Source: Molanna angustata (Eukaryota > Arthropoda > Insecta > Trichoptera > Molannidae). From it: a DNA stretch of 64,000 nucleotides. The notes below the pieces were generated by a model. The model was not told the DNA's origin and did no database searches. It saw only the letters and a program-made list of their open reading frames with translations. Both the position numbers and the translations under genes were made by a program. Shown here piece after piece: positions 1-10,769 of the stretch; the first letter of the stretch is position 1, and every line of letters starts with the position of its first letter. Where the stretch lies: the NCBI GenBank assembly GCA_963576475.1, contig OY754969.1, positions 29,487,388-29,551,387 on the forward strand, given 5' to 3'.

Positions 1-432
1 AAAAAATGATTAAAAATAAATCTGTGTAATACATATTTATGAAATATTTATTTCTCTGATAAATGCTGAATTTTAAAATTTTGTGACAAACGTTCACTAG
101 GGAAATGTTGATAACACACTATTACACAAATTTGAGAAATTTTATTTCAAATTGGGGTGTTTGTGTTTATATGCCCCCATAAGATATATTACAAAACACG
201 TAGTATTTCGAATTTAAAATTCGAATAAAGCCCGTCAGTTTACAATTTATTTGTTTATATTATGTACAAATATATAAATAAATAAAACGTGCAGGATTGC
301 TTATGATTTCCCCAACATATCTCTTGTAATACCAGCCTCAAAATGAACACAATCAAAATAATATTATCTTTAGATGATTCTAGAGTTTTTGTGTTAACAG
401 AGTGGAAATCCATTTTAAAATTAATAAATAAA

Positions 433-610
433 TAACGACAGAACGTTTTCACCAAGGTGACATGGCATTGTCAAGGTGCAAATAAAACTAAACCAAATTA
501 ACAAGATTCATACGTAAATGCTGAGTGAAGTATGAATCTTGTTAATGTTGTTTAGTTTCATTTGGACCTTGACAATGCCAAGTCACCTTGGTGAAAACGA
601 TCGGTCGTTA
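433..610. mobile_element. Foldback MITE, family F8
   Basis: The two halves are inverted copies of each other, about 75 bp per arm. TAACGAC and CGTTTTCACCAAGGTGAC open the left arm and return as the reverse complement at the right end. The loop is about 15 bases (around 515-530). No coding capacity. It lies in intron 4 of copy 1. Confidence 0.8.
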
Positions 611-631
611 TAAAAATATTGTGGAAAAATA

Positions 632-869
632 CTTATTTATTTATTTATTTATTTAATATTGCTTCTCGGGCAACTAACAGGTGCTATGTCAAATATTAAT
701 TTGACACGCACCCAATAACAAGTTGCCACATTCTGGAGACTTACGATATTAATCGTCTCACAGATCCAGACTGAAAACACAATTAAAAACTGTGTCTCCA
801 CCGGGAATCGAACCCGGGACCTTTGGATCAGCAGTCAGATACCCAACCAACTGAGCCACGGAGGCCGAC
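632..869 (-). mobile_element. tRNA-derived SINE, family A
   Basis: Reverse-strand copy of the element at 19582 and 59279. The tRNA-like head (GGCCTTCGTGGCTCAG, box B GGGTTCGATTCCC) sits at 790-869, followed by a conserved body (TCTGGATCTGTGAGACG, then GTGGCAACTTGTTATTGGG) and a TAAATAAATA tail at 632-656. It is a pol III type retroposon, not a functional tRNA gene, because the body and AT tail continue past the tRNA 3' end. Confidence 0.88.
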
Positions 870-1870
870 CAATTTATTTATTTATTAATTATATTTTAAG
901 TCATAAGTGTATAATAGATAAGAACTGGATTCCTTAACATTTGCCAAAAGTTTTTATTTAATACCAGCCTACATTTGTTTATCCAGTATGCAATAATGTG
1001 CTTAGACATTCGTTTATCGCAGACATGATTAAAAATTGCAAATAGCCATAAGTAAATTATTACAAATAAATTTAAAATATTTATGATAAAGTTTGATAGC
1101 AAAAAGTAATCATCATACAGCACAAAAAACTTCATCTATAAAACTTAACGTACCTACGTCATTTGGTAAAAAAGAATAAAACTTCGTTAAAAATGATATG
1201 ATACAGGTATAAAAAAAAAATTAAAAAAAATATTAAGTATCTTGGTACCTATTTGATCACCAATCTTTGGCGCAAAGAATTGATTATATTTATATATCGT
1301 ATATTCTTTGGCACAAATCTTTTCTATAAAAAATGTGTTAAAAAACTCAATAAAAACATATATTCTCAATGTAATAAGTATCTACTCGATCTCAAATGTC
1401 AAAAATATTATAACCTTGGTATACAATATCAACTGAAACAAAAACTTATTTTAAAACAATACATTATTCATTAAATTGAATGGCATAATATACAAAAAAA
1501 TCTAATTTTGTGACAATTACTGTCCCAGAACAGGGTTTCGCCTAGTGGAGCGACGTCAGTATTTTTCACACGTATTTCTTTTTTATTTATTTAAAAAAGG
1601 GCAAAGTACAAAAATTAAATTGCCGTTTGACCACCAACGTTCAAATTGTAAAAAAAAACATATAAAATAAATAAATAAAAATAACAAATGATTAAAATTA
1701 CTTAAATTATAAATTAACAAAATAAAACTTAAGTATGTATTAAAGAAATGTAACTAAGACTGTCTAAGGACGCCGTTATAGATATCAAACGACGCTGATA
1801 TGCGTGTGGTACTCAGTTCTCTCTGCCTATTCCATGAAACACATTTATTTGGTTTCTTTATTACCCCTAA
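870..1870. other. No gene seen (intron 4 of copy 1)
   Basis: AT-rich sequence. Short open frames on both strands have no recognisable motif. I see no repeat that I can place. The first 430 bases of the window are similar. Confidence 0.5.
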
Positions 1871-1998
1871 GGGCCGTATTACAAGAGTTATTTGAGAAAA
1901 ATGTTAGAAAAAGGTAAGGTCCCGTACTGCGAGAATACTGCTTAAGGGACCTCAACTTTTTCTTACATTATTCTTAAACAACTCTCGTAATACGACCG
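1871..1998. mobile_element. Foldback MITE, family F6, copy 1
   Basis: Near-perfect inverted repeat of about 60-bp arms. GGCCGTATTAC and a GAGTTATTTGAGAA stretch at the left return inverted at the right as CTCGTAATACGACC. The centre has GGTCCC.../...GGGACC pairing. A related copy is at 30983-31113. Confidence 0.8.
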
Positions 1999-2106
1999 TA
2001 ATAAATGTTTATTTTTGAAGTGACAAAGTTCTGCATGTCGAATATTCTTTTTTAATTGCATATACGCAAACATTGGATTTTTTTCCCTTTCGGAAGTCAA
2101 ATGATA

Positions 2107-2523
2107 TTTTTATTGACAAATATTTTTTCAGCATCTCAATAGAGACGAATTAGGGATATATCTCATTTATAAGGACTGTTGCTTTCATTGTTTACAAATA
2201 AAAATTAATTTCTCAATGTCTCAATAGATGGCGTTACAAAAAGGTTTATCCGTTACTCCATAGATGGCAATAGTAATAAAGCATTATTGTAAGGTAAAAT
2301 GTTACACACTATTCAAATATATAGAACTTTCAAAATTACATCGATAAGGGAACTCAATAAGAAGGCATAATTGGTGAACGTTGCGCAAGCGCATAAAGTG
2401 ATCACGTAAACCAGCCGATGACAGGTCGTAAACCCTGTAGGTGCCTCGAATTCCTGGTTCTTCTACAATATCCCTACCTCGTCTCTATTGAGATGTTGAA
2501 AAAATGTTTGTCAATAAAAAAAA
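2107..2523 (-). mobile_element. MITE family F2, full copy
   Basis: The ends are inverted: TTTTATTGACAAA and CATCTCAATAGAGACGA at the left match their reverse complement at the right. The interior contains GGTTTACGTGATCACTTTATGCG (on the minus strand), also seen at 33785, 35635 and 60495. It lies 222 bp upstream of exon 5 of copy 1. Confidence 0.8.
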
Positions 2524-2745
2524 AGTTTTGCATGTTTCTGAAGGTATAATTTCCGGCATATAATTTTCGAGAGAATTGAGAATTTTCGTCGTGCAATGGA
2601 GGGGGGGGGGTTTGCACATAATTTATGGTAACCAATCAAAAAACTCAAACTTGCTATCTGCGCAACCCGCTTGTTTTCTTACGTCTTTTGCCGATAACTG
2701 TTCTATGAAATATGACATTTATAATTTTGTGGTTATTGTTTACAG

Positions 2746-2924
2746 GCTGTGAAGACTGTTTTGTTTAACCAGCTCGTGGGAATTGGAATCGGGTACATCG
2801 TTTACAGACTGACCCAAATATATGGATTCCCTCCGCTCAGACCACTGCCTTCAGTTATAGACATTATAATACATTTTGGAGTCATAATTATTGCCCAAGA
2901 AATTACATTTTACTATACACACAG
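2746..2924 (+). CDS. Copy 1, exon 5 (179 nt)
   Basis: The acceptor is ...tttacag and the donor is CACAG/gtaata. The exon starts in phase 0 and ends in phase 2. It encodes VLFNQLVGIG, the PPLRPLPS motif, a hydrophobic segment and the start of histidine box 1 (YYTHR, the Arg split across the intron). It is exactly as long as exon 5 of copies 2 and 3. Confidence 0.9.
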
Positions 2925-5900
2925 GTAATATAAATTTAAGGTAGGTACATCATATACCCATGCATACTATTTGTCATCCTTAACTGGAGAAGCCTTGGCT
3001 AGAGTGGAGTTTAATATAAGCCATCGTTTTAATTGTAATTGTGTAGGTATTTTACTTGCAGTTTGGATTTCGAAGAAATGATTGCTGTTTGCATGGGAAT
3101 TAAAATATTGGATTAACATTTTTTATGAATTGTTTTTTGAAACGTGTATTGTATGTATTTATTTTGAATTTGATGCGATAATTAGTCATTTCTACTACTT
3201 AAATTCAAAATATATTAAAACAGCTTATGTTAGTGTTTTCCCAATATTTTATTACAAAGTCTGTAATGAAATATTGGAAAAACAAGGAAACAATTAAAAA
3301 TCACATTATTTAAAAATTACTGAAAAAGATACAGATACATTCGATATTTTATGTAAAAATTAAAACAGTAGACACAAAAATATATTTAAAAGGCGAAACG
3401 ATCGTCCTATTAAAAGGACTCATAAATCTTGTCGTTTGATTTTTACCTATAACATTTTGGAGTTGCGAATTATTTTAAACGAAATTACCAAATTAAAAGA
3501 TCATGTATAATTATTTTTTTCGTTATTAACTTTGTGGCACATTTCAAACAATATTGTATACATCATTATTAACTTTGTTTCAGCTATGAATAAGTAATTT
3601 TCTTCAAATACTCGAATAATTTTGAAATCTGCTGAACAAACAATGGTTTTAACAAAGTTAATACATAAATACTTACTTTGTTACCTACTTTTTCTAGATT
3701 ACTTCATCACAAGTCGATCTACAAACATATTCACAAAAAGCATCACGAGTGGATTGCACCCATCGCCATTGTTTCAGAGTATTGTCACCCAGTAGAGCAC
3801 GTAGTGTCAAACTTGTTCCCTGTCTTGATTGGTATAAAGTTAACCAATTGTCATGCTGTCACCATGTGGCTTTGGCTATTCCTGGCGATAGTAGTAACTG
3901 TCAATGACCACTCTGGATACCATTTACCATTCTTGACTACTCCACAGTTTCACGACTATCATCACATGACGTAAATATCAAATTTAATATTTCTCAATCG
4001 TAATTTATCTGAAAACATGTTTTATAATCAATGATAATAATAAAACGTTTGATGGTTTCTTTGTGATTATCCATGATCAAAAATTATCATGGATTACCAC
4101 AAAGATGTCCCCCATCTTGTGAAGAGGAGCGTTCTTCACAATATGGGAGGAGTGATTCACAGAATCTCTTTCAGAATGGGAGAAGTACTCTCTTAAAACG
4201 AGAACAAGTAGACTCATCAAGTGGAATTATCAATATGGATCAATTTTGTACAATACGTAATCTCTCTAGATATGTAAATGTATGGAAAACGCATGATGAC
4301 ATTTTAGAATGAAGAATGGGGGAACGAATTAATATCGCTGTACTTCATTCATTGGGTCTAATTCAGCTATTTATTTCTTTTATTCAGCTATTATTTCTCT
4401 TAATGAATTGCCATTATGAAGCCAAGATACGCGAGATTTGTATGCCCAGATCTACATTTTTCATGGTTTTTCAACTATAAAGTCAAAAAACTCCAAATTT
4501 TCTCAAACATTTTTTTATGACAAATTTATGTGTTAAACTGCCTATATTTCGATTTTTTTTAATATCTAAAAATGCCTTTTTTAACATTTTTTATAAAAAT
4601 TAAATGTAGTGACGACATCGTTTCATATAATTTGTATTACAGAATACACTACTCAATATAATAATAATAATAAAGGATTCTTTATTTCTCTTTTAACAAT
4701 ACGTTTTATGCATAATAAGACAAAAATATAGTAACATAAAGGAGTGTACAGAAATATATAACTTATAAAAACTTACATAATATGACATGATAATTAGACA
4801 ATATAATATAAACAAGAGAAATCCCACCAGGCAACGCCTGTTTGTGGGTATTACAAAATGATAAAAATAATAACATAAAGGAGTTTACAGAAATATATAA
4901 CTTATAAAAACTTACATAATATGACATGATAATTAGACAATATAATATAAACAAGAGAAATCCCACCAGGCAACGCCTGTTTGTGGGTATTACAAAATGA
5001 TAAAAATAATAACATAAAGGAGTTTACAGAAATATATAACTTATAAAAACTTACATAATATGACATGATAATTAGACAATATAATATAAACAAGAGAAAT
5101 CCCACCAGGCAACGCCTGTTTGTGGGTATTACAAAATGATAAAAATAATAACATAAAGGAGTTTACAGAAATATATAACTTACAAAAACTTACATAATAT
5201 GACATGATAATTAGACAATATAATATAAACAAGAGAAATCCCACCAGGCAACGCCTGTTTGTGGGTATTACAAAATGATAAAAATAATAACATAAAGGAG
5301 TTTACAGAAATATATAACTTATAAAAACTTACATAATATGACATGATAATTAGACAATATAATATAAACAAGAGAAATCCCACCAGGCAACGCCTGTTTG
5401 TGGGTATTACAAAATGATAAAAATAATAACATAAAGGAGTTTACAGAAATATATAACTTATAAAAACTTACATAATATGACATGATAATTAGACAATATA
5501 ATATAAACAAGAGAAATCCCACCAGGCAACGCCTGTTTGTGGGTATTACAAAATGATAAAAATAATAACATAAAGGAGTTTACAGAAATATATAACTTAT
5601 AAAAACTTACATAATATGACATGATAATTAGACAATATAATATAAACAAGAGAAATCCCACCAGGCAACGCCTGTTTGTGGGTATTACAAAATTATAAAA
5701 AATTAGATACATATATCCACAATCTACAGTGCATAGTTAATTATTTTTTAATAAAACTTAAAATAGACAATACCAGAAATTAAACATAAACATTAAAAAT
5801 AAAAACAAACTCTTTAAAATGTTATATGTTTATGTAGGTACATAATATCCACAAAAAAACACACAAGTCGCGCGGTTTAACGAAATGCTAGCCGATACCA

Positions 5901-6526
5901 ATTCTATAACTGTGGTTCGTTTCTTTGATGCCTTCATACATTTTTATATACCTACTCATTATGTAGATATTTACACATTAAAAAAAATGCAACTGAATAA
6001 AAAAAGTTACACAAAAATAATAACAAAAATAATAAAAAATAAAATAATAATAACATATCTATTGGGGAGTATCAATAGTTTGATACTGAATTTTCAAACA
6101 TACATACATACCATCATGCTGTTTTCATATTTTGGGTAGGAAAAAAACCCTAACCTCCATACTATCCTATCCTGACATACATATATACATGTTTTGTATA
6201 GAAAACAAAATATCTTAAAATATGCAATAATTTGGACTCGTACTATACACACTATCGCTATCGATAGTTGGATCTCATGTGTAACTAGTCTATAATAATA
6301 TGTATAATTTTTGAATTTTAGGTTTAACCAATGTTATGGAACGCTTGGTATACTAGATTGGTATTATGACACCGACGGTCTATATAGAAAATCTATACAA
6401 AGAAAAAGAGATACTCGACTGTTTAGTTTAAAGTCTGCCAGGGAAATGTATCCAGATATTATTAACATGAATAACGTCAACAACAACAATGAAAAAGATT
6501 TCAACAATTTCAAAAATTTGGACTAA
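2746..6526 (+). CDS. FAXDC2-like fatty acid hydroxylase superfamily gene, copy 1 (3' part: exons 5-7)
   Basis: Partial gene: the window starts inside its intron 4, so exons 1-4 lie upstream. Exons are 2746-2924, 3698-3970 and 6322-6526 (218 codons plus TAA). The visible protein starts with two hydrophobic segments, then carries histidine box 1 (HRLLH, residue 59 of the visible part), box 2 (HKKHH, about 72), the EYCHP..EH and NDHSGYH motifs, and box 3 (HDYHH, about 145). In this superfamily (PF04116 type, with sterol C4-methyl oxidase and FAXDC2) these histidines hold a di-iron centre in the endoplasmic reticulum membrane and hydroxylate a lipid or sterol. Insects do not make sterols, so the substrate is unknown. 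The C-terminus ends in an Asn-rich tail. Exon lengths and phases match copies 2 and 3. The family call is firm; the exact subfamily is inferred. Confidence 0.9.
3698..3970 (+). CDS. Copy 1, exon 6 (273 nt), catalytic exon
   Basis: The acceptor is tttttctag and the donor is ATGAC/gtaaat. It carries the rest of box 1 (LLHH), box 2 (HKKHHEW), EYCHPVEH, NDHSGYH and box 3 (HDYHH). Its length is identical to exon 6 in the other two copies. The 772-bp intron before it shows nothing recognisable. Confidence 0.93.
4059..4104. repeat. Short inverted repeat (19-bp arms)
   Basis: CTTTGTGATTATCCATGAT at 4059-4077 pairs with ATCATGGATTACCACAAAG at 4086-4104, with two mismatches and an 8-base loop. It could be a tiny foldback remnant. 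The open frame that follows (4073-4312, 79 codons) has no recognisable motif and I do not call it a gene. Confidence 0.55.
4400..4660 (-). mobile_element. F1 foldback element, internal fragment
   Basis: It matches the middle of the F1 family in reverse: TTTCTCAAACATTTTTT, AACTGCCTATATTTC and GTGACGACATCGTTTCATA occur in the same order as at 57840-58050. Both ends are missing. Confidence 0.65.
4732..5704. repeat. 139-bp minisatellite, seven units
   Basis: Units start at 4732, 4871, 5010, 5149, 5288, 5427 and 5566 and are nearly identical; I see only a few single-base differences (for example an A for G near 4765 and C for T near 5182). Each unit carries the hairpin CCCACCAGGC-AAC-GCCTGTTTGTGGG. 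The flank AATAAAGGATTCTTTATT (about 4668) resembles a reverse-oriented non-LTR 3' end, so the array may have grown inside a LINE 3' UTR. The repeated reading frames on the minus strand are by-products of the 139-bp period. It lies in intron 6 of copy 1. Confidence 0.9.
5705..6054. other. No feature seen (intron 6 of copy 1)
   Basis: AT-rich intron sequence without recognisable coding or repeat content. Confidence 0.5.
6055..6292 (-). mobile_element. F1 foldback element, end fragment
   Basis: Reverse-oriented terminal part of F1. It runs from ATCAATAGTTTGATAC through CATCATGCTGTTTTCATATT and ends in CTATCGATAGTTGGATCTCATGTG. It abuts the last intron/exon junction of copy 1 (30 bp before exon 7). 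Confidence 0.75.
6322..6526 (+). CDS. Copy 1, exon 7 (205 nt, terminal)
   Basis: The acceptor is ttgaattttag. One base completes the Thr codon, followed by FNQCYGTLGILDW, the conserved segment after box 3, and a divergent polar Asn-rich C-terminus (MNNVNNNNEKD). The stop TAA is at 6524-6526. An AATAAA lies nine bases further on. Confidence 0.9.
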
Positions 6527-6534
6527 ATGTATGA

Positions 6535-6540
6535 AATAAA
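6535..6540 (+). promoter_or_regulatory. Polyadenylation signal of copy 1
   Basis: AATAAA lies 9 bases after the stop codon of copy 1. Further AATAAA-like words follow (around 6557). Just downstream (6570-6630) a short motif of the form CACCTCATATCAC is repeated two to three times. Confidence 0.6.
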
Positions 6541-8213
6541 ACATATCACTTGTAATAAAAAACCTGTAATATAATATCACCTCATATCACCTGTAATTTC
6601 ACCTCATATCACATGTAATATCATCTGTCTATTGAAATTATTAATTGTATTTTTTATTAATATAACTCAAAAATATACTATTTTGTAAATTTATCATAAT
6701 TTAAGATTGGGTATATAGTTACATAACATCTGGAATTATTCACACCAAAATAAGATATTTTTAAAGGATAATTAACTTTCGAAAGTATTTAAACATTATT
6801 AATGATAGGCACTCATTACCCATATGACACGACTTAAATTGACTGGATACTATATAAGTAAAAAATATTTTTTTTAAACAGAATCCAGGACTTGCGACAT
6901 GATATTTCTGAATGATGTAAATTAACAAGTAAATGTGTCAATAAACCACAATCTTAATTTGATGACATTTATTGCATCTAGTTGAAGTTGAAGCCATTGT
7001 AGAAATTCGAACGCCACCCTAGCTGCCTCGACCGATTTCGTTCACGTATAGCACAAGTATTGTACGAAGATCGACAGACTGCCAATGATACATTGCTTCA
7101 ACGTAAAATGTACAACACATCAACTACTGTAAAAATTAAAACTACGTAAACAGTTAATGTTTAGTATGTTGACTTAAGACATGGTAAGAAACCATTTGAA
7201 AGAAAAAAAAATTAAATAATTAAAAACCTACTTGTAATAATTTATTTTACCTTTCTAACATTACTAAATGATTCTTCTTCTTTCTAAATTAATAAAAAAA
7301 ATCAAGCCATTTATAATCTATGGAAGTCATAAAATAAACTTATAAAATAAACAATATAGCTACGTGTTTTCTGTAAATTTAACGTAAAACTTTCATATAT
7401 TGTAAACAAATAAATTATAATTCTTTAATGTGTACACTTAACTTAAAAACACTATCACGTAGAAGGACAATGAGTGATTTCATGATTTTATATAAGATTT
7501 AAAATGGCTGGTTGGACGTCCTTGATTTAACGTGTCTCATGTCATGTAATGTTACGATTACCCGTACGCGACTATCACAGGGTTCACTATTTTTATCATA
7601 AAATCTAATAATAATTATTATATTCACTCGCCTATGAGACTATATAGACTTAGTAATGAATTTGGCTCTGTTGATGTCTTTTGCTGTTCAATATTATGAA
7701 TATGAAGAGAGACTTTAAAAGATTGTTTAAATTCTGGGTTCTTCTTCTTTTTTCTTTTCTTATTTTATTTTTGTTTTTGCTTAATCTTTTGCTTGTTTTT
7801 CTTTAATTTTATTTTTATTGTACTTCACTATCTATACCAAAGACCTTATATACATCTATACATTTTGTAAATTTACAATTTTTTTTTCTTGATATTTTTT
7901 TATAATTGCTTATTCATAATTATGTATGTATGTATGTTGCTTCGTGGTTCATGAACATAATATGTTTAAATAATTTCTAATTGTTTATGTAAAAGCCTAT
8001 TTAGGGCTTTTATATAAATAAATATATTGAAATGTAAAATAATATTAAGCATTCTGTTATATTTATGAGGTTTTAAAAGAAAATTTGTGAAGTCGCAAAT
8101 TCTTTTCTTCTTGAATTAATCTGTTTTTCAAAATATAGGTACTGCATGCAAATAGTATACTATTGAAAATATCAAAAGAAAAATGTATGTACTAGGTATA
8201 AATTATTCAATAA
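6541..8213. other. Intergenic, mostly featureless; one SINE B scrap
   Basis: 3' flank of copy 1. The only placed piece is 7024-7060 (GCCTCGACCGATTTCGTTCAC), which matches the region just after the tRNA-like head of SINE B at 14755 and 41193. A 13-mer CAAAGACCTTATA at 7838-7850 equals the inverted end of the 40-bp element at 14209. The rest is AT-rich. Confidence 0.5.
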
Positions 8214-8447
8214 AAGGTACTGTCCTCCCTGACCAGCCAGCTGGTTAAAATTATTTGACCAACACCAATTTAGTTATTTTATTTTAATATTTTAGTTACT
8301 ATTTTATTATATAATGCAACTGGCTCACGTCAGTCGCAATTATAACTACAAAAAAAACAACCTATTTTTACCAAACTTTTGTAGGTTAGGTTTAAAAAAT
8401 CGGAGTACATCCTAGGATATCTTGGCTGGTCAGTGAGGCAGTACCTT
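8214..8447. mobile_element. MITE family F3
   Basis: Terminal inverted repeats of about 25 bp: AAGGTACTGTCCTCCCTGAC at the left and its inverse (GTCAGTGAGGCAGTACCTT) at the right. The interior is AT-rich and non-coding, about 234 bp in all. AATAAA flanks both ends and may be a target duplication. Confidence 0.7.
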
Positions 8448-8863
8448 AATAAAATAGGTTTAAAGGGAGTGATTGCTTAGTACTTTCAATTAGCCGATAA
8501 AGACCTGGAATTCAATAATTAATAAATTAATAATCTATCTTACTTTTAGTTGAGTATATTTATATAGCATAAAAATATAAAATATACGTAGGACGCACTG
8601 ACAGTTTCCGGAATGAATAAGAAATAATAACAATGAATGGCCATAGATGGATTCGTTGTCTGTTAAAATAATCTTTGTTAGCGTGAATGCAATTTTTTTC
8701 GAAAAAACTTATTTTTAAATTTATGCCACTTTCTCCGTGGTGCCATCGATAACATGTTTTCCATACTCTTCGACAGCCCATTCTGGTGATGAAAATCGAT
8801 GACCACATAATTATTTATTGAATTTTGAAAACAAAATAGATTCACAGCGTGCCAGGTCGGGAC

Positions 8864-9074
8864 GCGTATTTACCTTTCCATGTTGATTAGGAGGCAAGTA
8901 CCTACTGCCTCGAATTAGGCACTTGTTTTTTGCGCTAATGCACTTTAAAACTCGTGTTTGGAAGAAACGTGTCTTCAACACGAGTTTTTGAGTGCACTAG
9001 CGCAACAAACTAGTGCCTAATTCGATTCAGTAGGTACTTGCCTCCTAATCAACACGGAAAGCCATCCTTCATGC
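8864..9074. mobile_element. Foldback element F9 flanked by 9-bp direct repeats
   Basis: Arms of about 90 bp (8869-8960 and 8977-9062) are reverse complements of each other, with a short centre around GAAACGTGTCTTC. The nine bases GGTCGGGAC occur directly before (8855-8863) and directly after (9075-9083) the element, as a target-site duplication would. It has no coding capacity. Confidence 0.7.
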
Positions 9075-9224
9075 GGTCGGGACTGCATGAAGGATGACTC
9101 ATAGATTCTACGTTTTCACCTTCAATTATTAATTTTATTTCTGTCTCACCATGTGAGAGCTGGCATTGTCATGGTGCTTCGTCATTTTGACGAAGTACGC
9201 CAATAACTTTCGAAGAGAAAATGG

Positions 9225-10205
9225 TCGTGTACCAACCAGTATTGACAGTATTACAATTCCCCAAAGCAACAGTAGTCAGGTCTTCAGCCCTTATTGAGCC
9301 TTGGCATCCAGAAACTTTCTCCTCCAACCTCTATTGTCACTTGCCGCGACCTTCCAGTTTGGGACACTCAGAAGCTGGAACGCGTCCCTCAAAATATCGT
9401 CTTCCCATCGCATCCTCGGTGTCCCGACCTTTCTTTTGCCACCTGGGTACCAGCGATGATGGCATTATCTGAACATGCCCGGCCCATCTCAGCCTACTTA
9501 ATCTTCTATGTTCAGAAAGTTAGGGATCTTTATATATGTTTTACAACTCATCGTTGAACCTAATCTTACATATTCACGGGTCCAAGGATTTTACGCAGCA
9601 CTCATCTTTCAAATAAGCCCAGCATCTCCACATACTTTGCTGTCAGTGTCAAAGCCTCGCACCCATATTTTACAACAGTCCAGGGGGGGGCAAGTCCCGT
9701 CAAACGGTGAAATCAAAACCCTCACGATTTCCCATATCATAGATATAACTTTCATATAATAATGATAATTATATCCATGATACGGGTAATTAAAAGGGTT
9801 TTGATTTCACTGTTTGATCAGACTTGCTCCCGTGATGACTTTGATATGTTATTTTTGTCTTTTTGTGGACACTTCTAGACTTGAACACTGGTAATAGAGA
9901 GAAGAGTGCTTTGTTACCTGTCACTATTCGCCTTTTTTATTTGTAGAGTATCTTCTTCATTTTAATTGATATTTGAACCCAAGTATATAAATTCCTCTAC
10001 AGTTTCAAAGATGTGCTTTCCCTTGAATATTATATTACTTTGTAAATCGTTTCTTGCATTTCTAGTTTGCTTCGTTATTTTGGTTTTATTTTCATTGATT
10101 TGCAAACCTATTTCTGCTGCTGTTGTTTTAACTGGTTTATAGACTTCCTGTAGGGCTGCGAGGGATTTCCCGACAATATTGAGATCATCTGCATAACCAA
10201 GTCAT
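9225..10205 (-). pseudogene. RTE-like non-LTR reverse transcriptase, broken
   Basis: The minus strand from 10200 downwards translates to a recognisable RT: GYADDLNIVGKSLAAL (catalytic YADD), IGLQINENKTK and EFIYLGSNIN. It then decays, with stops and frame shifts around 9970. The C-terminal part (down to about 9225) is recognisable only in pieces such as WAGHVQIMPS. A MITE (9683-9832) sits inside it. It is 5' truncated and dead. Clade assignment to RTE is tentative. Confidence 0.8.
9683..9832. mobile_element. MITE family F4 inside the RT pseudogene
   Basis: The ends are inverted: GGGGCAAGTCCCGTCAAAC then GTGAAATCAAAACCCT at the left, returned as AGGGTTTTGATTTCAC and GACTTGCTCCC at the right. 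The centre holds ATAATTATATCCATGATA. It interrupts the minus-strand RT reading frame, so it is younger than that LINE copy. Confidence 0.8.
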
Positions 10206-10690
10206 GTGTTTAGTTTTTCTTATAAAATAAGCAATCACACGTTTAGTGGCACTTTGAACTCAACCAATTCGATTGGTTTCGGCTTATCTTGAAAGACCCA
10301 TAAAATAATCGTTCGCTGCTCAGTTTTGGGATCGCAACAATAAATTCATGTTTCTTCACCTATGGCCATGTCTCACACTAAATTCAACGCTCTTTCGTTG
10401 AATCTATCAAGCAAGGAATCGTTAGAAGTAAGGCTCTCATCAAATTGTGTGGGATCAACCCTGAGACTCCAACACAAATATTTGAGTAGGATTGTTCATA
10501 TACAACTAATGCCTATACCTAAGGATGTCCGAATCTCAGGTAGGTCATATGACCTGTCTACTTCAATCGTATGGCGCACAGAATCGATATTTTTGCTGTT
10601 GACACTGGGAGGACGGGCGGACATCACATCATAATAATCGTCACTAAGATTGACACAGCCACGCTTGAACACTGCAAATAAGTTAGAATC
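10205..10690 (-). pseudogene. mariner-family transposase, broken
   Basis: Reading the minus strand from about 10685 gives VFKRGCVNLSDD, then RTSLGIGIS, VDPTQF, SLLDRFNERALNLV, CCDPKTEQRTIILWVFQDK and KPIELVEFKVP. These are in the order expected for a mariner (IS630/Tc1 superfamily) transposase, from the end of the paired DNA-binding region into the catalytic domain. I see at least four stop codons and one frame change, the C-terminal catalytic third is missing, and no inverted terminal repeats were found. It is a cut-and-paste relic in the spacer between gene copies 1 and 2. Confidence 0.88.
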
Positions 10691-10769
10691 TGCTAATCTG
10701 CCAAATTATTTTAAAAATCGTAGAAAATCTTACTACGAAAATATTCACGAGTGAAATCTATAGTGCTGT

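Noticed and set aside
1..2745. Missing exons 1-4 of copy 1
   Set aside because: I looked for the GENE.HW exon 4 pattern and the exon 3 W..G...D..W pattern on the plus strand and found none. The exons most likely lie left of the window rather than being lost.
4073..4312. 79-codon frame after exon 6 of copy 1
   Set aside because: No motif or splice context. It lies in intron 6 of copy 1 and starts inside a hairpin.
4732..5704. CRISPR-like array
   Set aside because: The 139-bp units are continuous tandem copies with no unique spacers, and the sequence is eukaryotic.
4763..5712. Six to seven repeated 67-codon minus-strand frames (MGFLLFILYCLIIM..)
   Set aside because: They recur with the 139-bp period and read through unit borders. 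There is no independent sign of translation.
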